From JAHBVH01 sp034432375 (GTDB lineage: Bacteria; Chloroflexota; Anaerolineae; Caldilineales; Caldilineaceae): a DNA stretch of 64,000 nucleotides. The position numbers were made by a program, and so were the translations under genes. The notes beneath the pieces are model-generated. The model did no database searches, was not told the DNA's origin, and saw only the letters and a program-made list of their open reading frames with translations. Shown here one piece after another: positions 35,033 to 42,500 of this stretch (the first letter of the stretch is position 1; each line of letters opens with the position of its first letter). The stretch is taken from assembly GCA_034432375.1 (NCBI GenBank), contig DAOUCA010000170.1, positions 1-64,000 on the forward strand, written 5' to 3'.

Positions 35033-35188
35033 CTATCTGCCGCCATGTGTACCCATGAGTATCGCCGACAACGGCGTCGGTATCAACAGAAGCAGTATCG
35101 ACACTGTGGCGATGACTGCAACGCGGCCAGCGATCCCCTTATGGCCAAAGCGTTGGCCGACCCACTCTATCAATTGCTGGTTCTTCAC
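35033..35188 (-). CDS. Possible small membrane protein (51 aa)
   Basis: GTG 35188 opens a 51-codon frame with a basic N-terminal half (K-N-Q-Q-L-I-E-W-V-G-Q-R-F-G-H-K-G) and one transmembrane helix (V-A-V-I-A-T-V-S-I-L-L-L-L-I-P-T). It lies downstream of the MscS gene on the same strand. The ribosome site is unconvincing and no homologue is known to me, so this is a guess based on its coherent helix pattern. Confidence 0.3.
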   Translation of the reverse strand: MKNQQLIEWVGQRFGHKGIAGRVAVIATVSILLLLIPTPLSAILMGTHGGR

Positions 35189-35315
35189 GCGGTTTTTTGC
35201 CGCCTTTCCGAGGAGAGCTTTGCCTTACCCCGCCAATCCCCCGCTGTCGGTCACCGCTCGATGCGTTCCCCGTACCGGCAAAAAAACCGCGACAAGCGCA
35301 ATTGAAATAGCGCGC

Positions 35316-36203
35316 TTACGTATTGACGGCAGGCACAGCTTGCGCCGCTTGTACATTGAGGGTGGCAAAGAGGCTTTTGCTACGAACGGTAAGATCCGTG
35401 ATGAATTGAAACTCGTCGCGGCCGTCAATGGGATACGCCTTGAGTTGATAATGGGTCCCCCACGGTTTCTCCTGAACAATCACGACCACGGGCCGTTTTA
35501 GCTGCGTATAAGGGCTAGTCATGGCGACATCCCACAGCTTGCGGCGGATCAGTTCGGCATCGTGGGCTGGGTGCAAATAAAAATGTGCAACACATTGATG
35601 TTCGCGCAGCCCATCGTTGGCGTTGGCAATGTTATTGTCCCAAATTTTGGAATGCGGGATCGTAACCGTCGTATCATCAGGGGTAATCAACGTCAGTGCA
35701 CGCACCCCAACACTCTTGACTTCGCCATAGTCATTACCGATCTTTACCCAATCCCCCGTGCGGTAGGGCCGTTCATAAATGGCAACAATCCCGGCGATCA
35801 AGCTGCTCACGTAGTCTTTAAAGGCAAAGCCCAAGGCGACGCCAAGCGCGCTGAGAATGGCGATGACGTTGCCAGGAGTAATGTTTACGACCAGCGGAAA
35901 GAGCTGCATGAGGGCAACGGTGATTACGACCAATCGGATCACAGGGACCAGGGGTAAAATGTGCAGACGGAAACGTGCCGGCAGCCGATTGGCTAACCAG
36001 CGTAACAGCCATCGCGAAACGAGTACAGCCAACCAGGCAATAAAGACAATCGTTAGAATCCGATACCACGGAATCTTTTCTAAGTTGCGAATAATGGTGG
36101 TTGCCTGTTCGGCCCCTTCTTCCAGCGTATCCTGCTGCGACAGCAAGCGCAGGGTCGCGATTAGAAAAGTAGTCAGGAGTTGGGCGCATGGTTCAAAATT
36201 CAT
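35316..36203 (-). CDS. MscS-family mechanosensitive channel
   Basis: 295 aa from ATG 36203, which overlaps the end of the upstream gene by 11 bases; longer upstream starts would overlap that gene deeply. Three N-terminal hydrophobic helices lead to the pore-lining TM3 signature G-N-V-I-A-I-L-S-A-L-G-V-A-L-G-F-A-F-K-D. The beta domain Y-E-R-P-Y-R-T-G-D-W-V-K-I and V-T-I-P-H-S follow. It is an inner-membrane channel releasing solutes on hypo-osmotic shock. The overlap with the unknown upstream protein implies a functional pair. Confidence 0.92.
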   Translation of the reverse strand: MNFEPCAQLLTTFLIATLRLLSQQDTLEEGAEQATTIIRNLEKIPWYRILTIVFIAWLAVLVSRWLLRWLANRLPARFRLHILPLVPVIRLVVITVALMQLFPLVVNITPGNVIAILSALGVALGFAFKDYVSSLIAGIVAIYERPYRTGDWVKIGNDYGEVKSVGVRALTLITPDDTTVTIPHSKIWDNNIANANDGLREHQCVAHFYLHPAHDAELIRRKLWDVAMTSPYTQLKRPVVVIVQEKPWGTHYQLKAYPIDGRDEFQFITDLTVRSKSLFATLNVQAAQAVPAVNT

Positions 36204-37530
36204 CGACGAGATATCCTTCGCTGCGTAAATGGGCCCGCACGGCGGCATAGGCAAGTGGTGCAACTCGCCATGTACGCTCTTCGACGCGAATAATACCGGC
36301 AGCGCGTAAGTGTTTGACGGCTTGCATCGTAACCGCTGCCGAACAGGGCAAAAGGGTCGGCAGAAGCTCTTCGCGCAGGCCATTGTGAAGAAGCAGCGTA
36401 TGTAAAACAAAGGCCTCTGCGCTGCTAAGCGCTGTTGGTAGCGTCGGCAGCTCTAACTCTTCCCAGGCCGTTACCCAAATCGTAACACCCTTATCATCTG
36501 CGGCTTTCTTTTGGACATCTTGTTCGGTGTCCTCGTCCGCTGCAATTTGCAACGTATGACGCCAGATCGTCCAGGCAATGCCAGAGATGCCGCGGCTGCG
36601 TGCCGCCAGATAGCGGATAAATTCGCTCGGTTTTTCTTGGGGATAGCTCGCCACAGCTACTGTTGGTGTCGCTGTCGGTGGTGCCGTCGTTGTCCCTTCA
36701 ATGCTCGCGGTTGGCGTGTAGCGCAGCACACGGTGACCATCCTTTTCCTGGCGAAAGATGAAGTGTTTAGGCCGATCGCGGTTAGCCAATGTAAAGAACC
36801 AGCGATCAAGCGCGTACGCATCGAGCGGTGCCAATGTAAGTGGCTGATGGCAAAGCGCATCCAAGTGATGAACCCGTTTGAGGTAGGCCCAGGCCCAACT
36901 ATCGCTCACAATGAGACAAGGGATTTCTGCTTGCCAGAGCCAATCTAACAGGCGGCGAATCAGATCCAATCCATTGTGGTGGCGCAGATAGCATTGCTCC
37001 AGATGGGGAAGAATCAGCCGTTCGGCTTTGTTATATTGCCATTGCTTCATCCAATCGGAGTCATTATTTAAGATCTGGGCTTGGGTGGGTGGTTTGATGA
37101 TCGCAAAGTTGTGGGTTTTGCCCCATTCGACCGCAATATTGGCCAAGTCGCTATAGGGTGCGCCGACCAGAGATTGGATGCCCGCCATCCGTGGTTCGGC
37201 AGTATACCAAGGTGCCAACGTGGCATCCAGCGCATCGATTGCGCGCGCCCACGTCGGTGATGGTGCCACCCAGGTTAACAGACCTGGCGGGGCTGTCCGC
37301 AACTTGGGGGCGGCATTCGTACCTGCGTCGGATGGGGTTTCACCGGCCGCTTCCCGCAGCCAAGTGCGAAGATTGCGCACTGTGCTACGTAACGTTTCTG
37401 ACGTCGGTTCGGCAGGGCTTCTATAGTCATGGACCGGGATCAGACGCCAGGGGGACGGTACGGCCACGACCGTTGATGATGGTTGCTCCCCAAGTTGGCG
37501 GCTCTTCTGCAAATTCTGCGCGTTTGCCAT
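36193..37530 (-). CDS. Unknown MscS-partner protein: degenerate AAA-like domain plus C-terminal winged helix
   Basis: 445 aa. I do not recognise a named family. Residues about 110-250 look like a degenerate AAA/STAND core: a G-A-P-Y-S-D-L-A-N-I turn where a P-loop would be, and C-L-I-V-S-D-S-W-A-W-A-Y-L in the Walker-B-like strand position. No intact Walker A lysine is present. A Pro/Thr-rich linker (about 275-295) follows. Residues about 310-445 include R-G-I-S-G-I-A-W-T-I-W-R, then a winged-helix-like tail (A-F-V-L-H-T-L-L-L-H, L-R-A-A-G-I-I-R-V-E-E-R-T-W-R-V) ending E-G-Y-L-V-D-E-F. The stop overlaps the MscS start by 11 bases. It may regulate or gate the channel from the cytoplasm. Start ATG 37530. 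Confidence 0.7.
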   Translation of the reverse strand: MANAQNLQKSRQLGEQPSSTVVAVPSPWRLIPVHDYRSPAEPTSETLRSTVRNLRTWLREAAGETPSDAGTNAAPKLRTAPPGLLTWVAPSPTWARAIDALDATLAPWYTAEPRMAGIQSLVGAPYSDLANIAVEWGKTHNFAIIKPPTQAQILNNDSDWMKQWQYNKAERLILPHLEQCYLRHHNGLDLIRRLLDWLWQAEIPCLIVSDSWAWAYLKRVHHLDALCHQPLTLAPLDAYALDRWFFTLANRDRPKHFIFRQEKDGHRVLRYTPTASIEGTTTAPPTATPTVAVASYPQEKPSEFIRYLAARSRGISGIAWTIWRHTLQIAADEDTEQDVQKKAADDKGVTIWVTAWEELELPTLPTALSSAEAFVLHTLLLHNGLREELLPTLLPCSAAVTMQAVKHLRAAGIIRVEERTWRVAPLAYAAVRAHLRSEGYLVDEF

Positions 37531-37547
37531 GCTGTTCCACTCGTTTT

Positions 37548-37632
37548 AGGCGCTTGCAAGTAATAGGCGCTTGCAAGCAATAGGCGCTTGCAAGTAATAG
37601 GCGCTTGCAAGTAATAGGCACTTGCAAGTAAT
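37548..37632. repeat. 17-bp tandem repeat, five copies, upstream of the MscS operon
   Basis: Unit AGGCGCTTGCAAGTAAT at 37548, 37565, 37582, 37599 and 37616 with at most one change per copy. Each unit contains the palindrome CTTGCAAG. The array ends 17 bases before the ATG of the MscS-partner gene (minus strand), so it occupies its leader or promoter. Spacer-free, so not CRISPR. Confidence 0.9.
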
Positions 37633-37783
37633 AATAGAGCGTTTCAGGGGATTTATTGTCTGGCAGGTATGCCATGCCGGGATCGGAGGTTGGCACACCG
37701 ACAGGATCCATAGCTATGATACCATGAGCACAGTGATTTGCTGGAAGCAGTATAAAACAAGACATAACCTGAAGGAATCAATC

Positions 37784-38143
37784 ATGACATCACCCTTTGC
37801 GCCTTGCCCAGATAGCCCGAATTGTGTATCGAGCCAGGCAGATCCCAGTGATGAGATCCATTACATGGCAGCGCTGCCTTATAGCGGATCAGTGGTGGCT
37901 GCCAAAGAAAAGTTGTTAGCCATCGTGAAAAGCCAACCCCGCACAACGATTGTGACAGAAGAAGATACCTATCTGCATGTTGAATATCGTTCGCTGATCT
38001 TTCGCTTTGTCGATGATGTTGAATTTTCTATTGAGCAGGAGACCCATCTGATTCACTTTCGCTCGGCGTCGCGGCTTGGCCATTCGGATTTGGGTGTCAA
38101 CCGCAAGCGGATGGCGAAGATCCGTGCGCAGTTTGTGCAGTAG
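37784..38143 (+). CDS. DUF1499 family protein
   Basis: 119 aa from ATG 37784 (AAGGA eight bases upstream). Matches DUF1499: C-P-D-S-P-N-C-V-S-S-Q-A near the N-terminus, then F-R-F-V-D-D-V-E-F, and F-R-S-A-S-R-L-G-H-S-D-L-G-V-N-R-K-R near the end. Function is unknown in the family. No signal peptide is seen, unlike many longer members. It is transcribed alone and convergent with the HD-domain gene. Confidence 0.92.
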   Translation: MTSPFAPCPDSPNCVSSQADPSDEIHYMAALPYSGSVVAAKEKLLAIVKSQPRTTIVTEEDTYLHVEYRSLIFRFVDDVEFSIEQETHLIHFRSASRLGHSDLGVNRKRMAKIRAQFVQ

Positions 38144-38186
38144 GGTGGATTGGGAACAAGTAGAGCAAGGCGTAAATAAACCAATA

Positions 38187-38231
38187 GTCGGACAGTGAGA
38201 CGGTGACCGTCCTACCGTCCTACTGTCCGAC
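38187..38231. terminator. Hairpin between convergent genes, with CCGTCCTA-type repeats
   Basis: GTCGGACAGT at 38187-38196 pairs with ACTGTCCGAC at 38222-38231. The loop holds further GACGGT/ACCGTC pairing and two CCGTCCTA copies. It lies between the DUF1499 and HD genes and probably terminates both, although no T-tract is present. Confidence 0.5.
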
Positions 38232-38256
38232 CGTTTCACTGCGCTATAGCGCGACA

Positions 38257-38844
38257 TTAGGGCTGTAAGTGCCCACTTACCACGGCCTCCGTGATCAGTT
38301 GTTGCGCAAGCTGCCATAGTTGTGCGGAGCTATCACCAATGGGCTGGTTGGCTTGCCAGACCTGCATTTTATGAATGCCGTTTTCGCGCCACGTCTGGCC
38401 AGCGTTGTGATAATTCTGGAGCAAAGGCATGAGGCGGTCGAGCGCCTTTGCGAACCGTGCATCGGCGCTCTGCCGCGCCTCAAATTCCTGCCACAAGGCC
38501 AGAAATTCAGTCCCTTGTTCGGCAGGCAAAAGGCCAAAGAGACGCTCAGCAGCGACGGCCTCCTCGGCTTCTTTGGCAAGCCGTGCCGCTCTATCATAGA
38601 GGAATGTATCTCCGGCATCGATCTCCACAATATCGTGAATCAAGACCATGCGCAAGACTCGGTTCGGGTCTATTGCTTCATCCGCATATTCGGCTAACAG
38701 CAGCACCATCATCGCCAGATGCCAGCTATGCTCTGCAGAATCTTCGTAGCGCTCGCTGCCAACCGGCTTTGTCCGGCGCAGTACCTGTTTAAGCTTGTCC
38801 AATTCGATGAGAAAAGCGATCTGTTGGGCCAAACGTTCGTTCAT
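38257..38844 (-). CDS. HD-domain phosphohydrolase (YfbR/HDDC2-type)
   Basis: 195 aa. HD motif residues are visible: Y-E-D-S-A-E-H-S-W-H-L-A-M-M (first His), L-I-H-D-I-V-E-I-D-A-G-D (the HD pair and following acidic residues), and a distal Asp in A-L-D-R-L-M-P-L-L-Q-N. This is the pattern of YfbR/HDDC2 5'-deoxynucleotidases, which remove phosphate from dNMPs. It is a cytoplasmic monogene. Confidence 0.9.
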   Translation of the reverse strand: MNERLAQQIAFLIELDKLKQVLRRTKPVGSERYEDSAEHSWHLAMMVLLLAEYADEAIDPNRVLRMVLIHDIVEIDAGDTFLYDRAARLAKEAEEAVAAERLFGLLPAEQGTEFLALWQEFEARQSADARFAKALDRLMPLLQNYHNAGQTWRENGIHKMQVWQANQPIGDSSAQLWQLAQQLITEAVVSGHLQP

Positions 38845-38929
38845 TGACTCTTCCTACTTTTTTGGGTTCGCGTGCGCACAGCACCGATAGGTGCGGCTCG
38901 CTATCAGCGACAGATCTGATCCTGCCTGC

Positions 38930-41521
38930 TTATGCCATCACAACCGTGGCTAGCAGTTGATGAATCTTAGCGATTTCGTGCGACAGGCGAATGTCGGTAA
39001 ACTGTGTCAGTGCGTTGCGCAAGGCATCCTCTGCCGCAACAGGACGCTGCGCATCGAGATAGATCTGACCAAGTATACGCCAACCATACCCAATGTAATA
39101 ACTATCTTGGTTATTAGTAGCCATCCGGATTGCCAATTGCAGCAACTCCACAGCTTCATCCCACTGTTGGCGCCGGGCCTGGATCTGTCCAAAGAGGCAG
39201 TAGGCATCCACCAAGACTTCATACTCCTCCAACTCGACAACCTGTTGGGCATACCTTGCGGCCTCATTTAGATTGTCTAACCCAAAATTCGCTTCGGCTA
39301 GCGCTTGAAGAATAAGTGCCTCTTGACGGGGTGGGATTGCGCCAAAGCGAGCCAACCGGAGACGCGCCAACTGTGCCGCGGCCAAGGCGCTGTGGTAGTC
39401 GCCGGCTAAATTGTGGACCACAGCCCAATTGATCTGTAATGACGCTAACTGTACTACTTTGCCCAGCTGCTCATAATTCTCGGTCGCCATTTGCAAGTAG
39501 CGCTTTGCGCGCGCTGGTTCTGCTTGAAAGAGGTACAGAAGGGCCAAGCTGTTGGCAGTTTTGGCGACGGCTGCTCGATCATCAAGCCTTTCTGCGATCG
39601 CGAGCGCTGTCAGAAACAGCTCTTCAGCCTTGGCATAATTGGCAATTTCCCGTTGGATCTCGCCATCAAATTGGGCAATCTCGTAGCGGGCACGTTCTGC
39701 TTCCTCCAGGGCGTGGCTGATCTTGCGCTCCCGCAGATGGCGCCACCCTAGAACACAATGAATATTGCTGGCGCGTGCGGCGATGACTGTTTCACTCAGC
39801 GCCAGCGCTTCGGCAAACGCCTCTTCAGCCTTGGTAAAGTCACTCTGGTCATTCGCTAACCGGCCGGCCAGAGTATGGGCATCGATCGCCAACAGCGGCG
39901 TTTCCCACAAGATCGAGTTGATATCTTCAATCGCTTTATTATCGTTACCCGTCAGATGAAGTAATTCGGCGCGGATCAGCGTTAGCGTCTCTTGGATTTT
40001 AAAGGGCAAATTCTCGCTGGCGATCGCCTGAAAAATTAGCAGTGCATGTTGCGCCTGCCCCTGACTGATCTGGCTTTGCCGATGCACATACCAAAGTTGG
40101 ATCGCCTCACTATGATTGCCGGCGGCCACGAGGTGATAGGCGGCGGCCGTATAATCGCCATATTGGGCACGACGTTCCGCCACTTGGCCATGCAGCATGC
40201 GCCGTTTGCCTTCAGGAATGCGTCTCGCCAAAAGTGCGCGATAGACGGGCAACAGGCTTACCCCACCGGCGCGATCATGGTAGACAAGGCGCAGCTTTGC
40301 TAAGTTGGTTAAGGCCTGCTTGGTTTCGACGTGTTGCCACATATCCCCCGGTGCGGCACGTCGAAATATCGCCAACTCCATCATTAGTGCCCGTTCCACT
40401 TCGGTAAGTCTTTGTAGAATGCGGCTCAACAAAAATTCAACCGAGGGCTGGCTGACTAATTCTTCCAGGAGGGCTTGGCTCGATTCACCACGCGCGAGGA
40501 GCATTACGCTCAGTTCCAGGAGCCGTGGGTTTCCTTGTGTGTAGCGATGAAGATGATTCACCACTTCAATGGATTGCGGATATCCTGCCTCAGCAAGCCA
40601 GCGTGTCGTCGCCTCTTGCGAAATGCCTGTCAATGTAAAAAAATAATCGGTCTCTATGCGAGGCTGCTGGCCAATGATCAACATGGGGGCCAAGCCACGC
40701 AAACTCTCTAAGAGCCGTACAATGGGCACATGATTTGCTTCTTCAGCGGGTACCAACTGATCTGCTTCATCAATACAGAGCAGCGGAATCACCGCAAGCT
40801 GTTCAAGCGCGTAGCGTACAATGGCAAGCAGCCGCTCAGGTTTGAGCCGGCTTCCTTCGGCAACGAGCTCCAACCATAGGGTTGAAGAGCCACAGTTATG
40901 CAAAAAATAGCCTAGCGCAAAAAGGAGTGACTCCATCTGATCATTGAGGCCACGTCGAATCGTATACCAGAAGCAAGGGCGCTCCGTTTGCAGCGCCAAG
41001 TAACTCCCCAATGTGCTCTTACCAACACCGCCGCTGCCGATCAAGCTGACCGTTTTTGTCTGTTGGATCGCCTGCAAACTTTGCTCACAGATCAAATCGC
41101 GTTCAAAGATTCGACTATATTGCGGAGGCGTTTCTAAGCGTAATGCAGGATTCATCTGCGTGATCAGCAGATTCGACAGCGCCTCAATCGCATCATTGCG
41201 GCTCAGGTGAAAGCTGTTGTGCCCCAAGCTGATCAGGCGGCAAACATCTTTCACCGTCCGATTATTAAAATAGTACTCGCGTAAAATAATTTGGTATCGT
41301 TCAGCATAGCGCCCTTGGATCTGCGCCGTCGTTGCCGACAGGATCGTCCGCAAAACTTCCCCACGCCCTTGCGCATCTATAGCGGTGGTCGGCAAACGAT
41401 TACCGAGGAAGTATGGTGAAGCGAGCGGCGATTCTTCACCAAGCCACTTGGGATCGGCATGATGTTTCAGCGCTTGCTCAACTTCAACAGAAAACGAAGA
41501 TTTTTGCAGGTCGAGAGCCAT
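38930..41521 (-). CDS. STAND/AAA NTPase with TPR repeats
   Basis: 863 aa. An N-terminal region (1-140) without a recognised DNA-binding fold contains I-L-R-E-Y-Y-F-N-N-R-T-V-K-D-V-C-R and may be a helical sensor or divergent HTH. Walker A is S-G-G-V-G-K-S-T near 160; Walker B is L-L-C-I-D-E-A-D-Q near 250. The arginine-finger/sensor region follows (G-Q-Q-P-R-I-E-T), then a winged-helix-like linker and TPR repeats from about 430 to 860. It is a probable signal-integrating regulator of the STAND class. Output domain and ligand are unknown. It is alone on its strand. Confidence 0.85.
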   Translation of the reverse strand: MALDLQKSSFSVEVEQALKHHADPKWLGEESPLASPYFLGNRLPTTAIDAQGRGEVLRTILSATTAQIQGRYAERYQIILREYYFNNRTVKDVCRLISLGHNSFHLSRNDAIEALSNLLITQMNPALRLETPPQYSRIFERDLICEQSLQAIQQTKTVSLIGSGGVGKSTLGSYLALQTERPCFWYTIRRGLNDQMESLLFALGYFLHNCGSSTLWLELVAEGSRLKPERLLAIVRYALEQLAVIPLLCIDEADQLVPAEEANHVPIVRLLESLRGLAPMLIIGQQPRIETDYFFTLTGISQEATTRWLAEAGYPQSIEVVNHLHRYTQGNPRLLELSVMLLARGESSQALLEELVSQPSVEFLLSRILQRLTEVERALMMELAIFRRAAPGDMWQHVETKQALTNLAKLRLVYHDRAGGVSLLPVYRALLARRIPEGKRRMLHGQVAERRAQYGDYTAAAYHLVAAGNHSEAIQLWYVHRQSQISQGQAQHALLIFQAIASENLPFKIQETLTLIRAELLHLTGNDNKAIEDINSILWETPLLAIDAHTLAGRLANDQSDFTKAEEAFAEALALSETVIAARASNIHCVLGWRHLRERKISHALEEAERARYEIAQFDGEIQREIANYAKAEELFLTALAIAERLDDRAAVAKTANSLALLYLFQAEPARAKRYLQMATENYEQLGKVVQLASLQINWAVVHNLAGDYHSALAAAQLARLRLARFGAIPPRQEALILQALAEANFGLDNLNEAARYAQQVVELEEYEVLVDAYCLFGQIQARRQQWDEAVELLQLAIRMATNNQDSYYIGYGWRILGQIYLDAQRPVAAEDALRNALTQFTDIRLSHEIAKIHQLLATVVMA

Positions 41522-41990
41522 CAGTAGTCCTTCGAAACTTTCATCTGGCTAATATCCATGTGGCCGCAAAGATAGAGGTGTGATGAGTATTCCAATCGAG
41601 CCGTGCGTTTTGTCCTGTCACAGCAACTATTGGAAATAGTTAGGATAAAAGTATGGTAAGTTAGGATAAGAAAGTGCAGAAATCGTCGTATACTAAATTG
41701 CTGCATTTAATACAATTAGCTTAGTGACGTACACTAATTGTACAATAGATCACCGGTATGTTGCTAAATTGATCCATTTGGCATTGTTGCCGCGTCTTCC
41801 ATTCATCGGCAGCGATTGAGCTTACCCCGTATCGATTCAAAATTCTTTGTTCCTGCTGTGTTACAACCAAATTTATGAGTCGATCTTAATTGGTGTAAAA
41901 GTATGGTTGTGTCAAACAGAGTGATTGTGCGCCTCAATCAGCGTAAACAGTTCCTATTTTTGTGCAGACCCTACTTTAGGATAGGTAAAG
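41522..41990. other. Divergent intergenic region, no gene seen
   Basis: About 470 AT-rich bases between the STAND gene and the receiver gene. The minus-strand frame at 41521-41706 has no family features. The promoters of both neighbours must lie here, but no confident boxes were found. Confidence 0.5.
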
Positions 41991-42500
41991 ATGCTTTCAC
42001 CTTCACTCCAGTATGATCAGAGCGTACCACCCCATAGCTCTTGCTTTAGACGTACACGCCTTCCAGAAATAGGCATGATGCCCACAAGCGAGGCCGCCCA
42101 TCCCCTTCTCATGATCGCCGAGGATGATCTCGTTTTGCAACGCCTTTTAAAGGTGACGCTGGAGCGCGCGTGCTACCGCGTCATTGCTGTCGCCAACGGC
42201 GCCGAGGCGGTTAGCACCTTTCAGCAACACAATTTCGATTTGGTCATGTTGGATATTATGATGCCAGTGATGGATGGACTTGACGCCTGCGCACAAATTC
42301 GGAACATCTCAACCACCATTCCCATTCTATTGCTCAGCGCGTTTAGCTCTATGGAAGTAAAGCTGAAAGCCAAGCATCGCGGGGCTTCACTCTTTCTGCA
42401 TAAGCCGATCCGTCCTACAGATTTAAAACAACATATCCAATCCCTACTTCAAAAGCCATTTTGTATACAAGTTGCGCAACAAAGAGCCGCGCTTAAGTGA
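41991..42500 (+). CDS. Single-domain response regulator (receiver, CheY-like)
   Basis: 169 aa; receiver domain at about 38-160. The acidic pair is A-E-D-D, the phosphoacceptor Asp is in L-V-M-L-D-I-M-M-P-V-M-D-G, Ser in L-L-S-A-F replaces Thr, and Lys is in H-K-P-I-R-P. No output domain follows. The first 30 residues are a non-conserved extension, so an internal start at the M-M-P-T-S segment is possible. It overlaps the next gene by four bases (GTGA), unusual for a receiver paired with a secreted protein. No histidine kinase is adjacent. Confidence 0.88.
   Translation: MLSPSLQYDQSVPPHSSCFRRTRLPEIGMMPTSEAAHPLLMIAEDDLVLQRLLKVTLERACYRVIAVANGAEAVSTFQQHNFDLVMLDIMMPVMDGLDACAQIRNISTTIPILLLSAFSSMEVKLKAKHRGASLFLHKPIRPTDLKQHIQSLLQKPFCIQVAQQRAALK

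Noticed and set aside
34998..35501. 167-codon plus-strand frame
   Set aside because: Its second half is antisense to the MscS gene, and the composition is that of a shadow.
35316..36410. 364-codon version of the MscS protein
   Set aside because: The extra 69 residues overlap the upstream gene and lack MscS features; ATG 36203 is coupled to the upstream stop.
37548..37632. Possible CRISPR array (five 17-bp repeats)
   Set aside because: Copies are directly adjacent with no spacers and no cas genes nearby; it is a plain tandem repeat.
41521..41706. 61-codon minus-strand frame upstream of the STAND gene
   Set aside because: Lies in AT-rich promoter DNA, no motif and no ribosome site.
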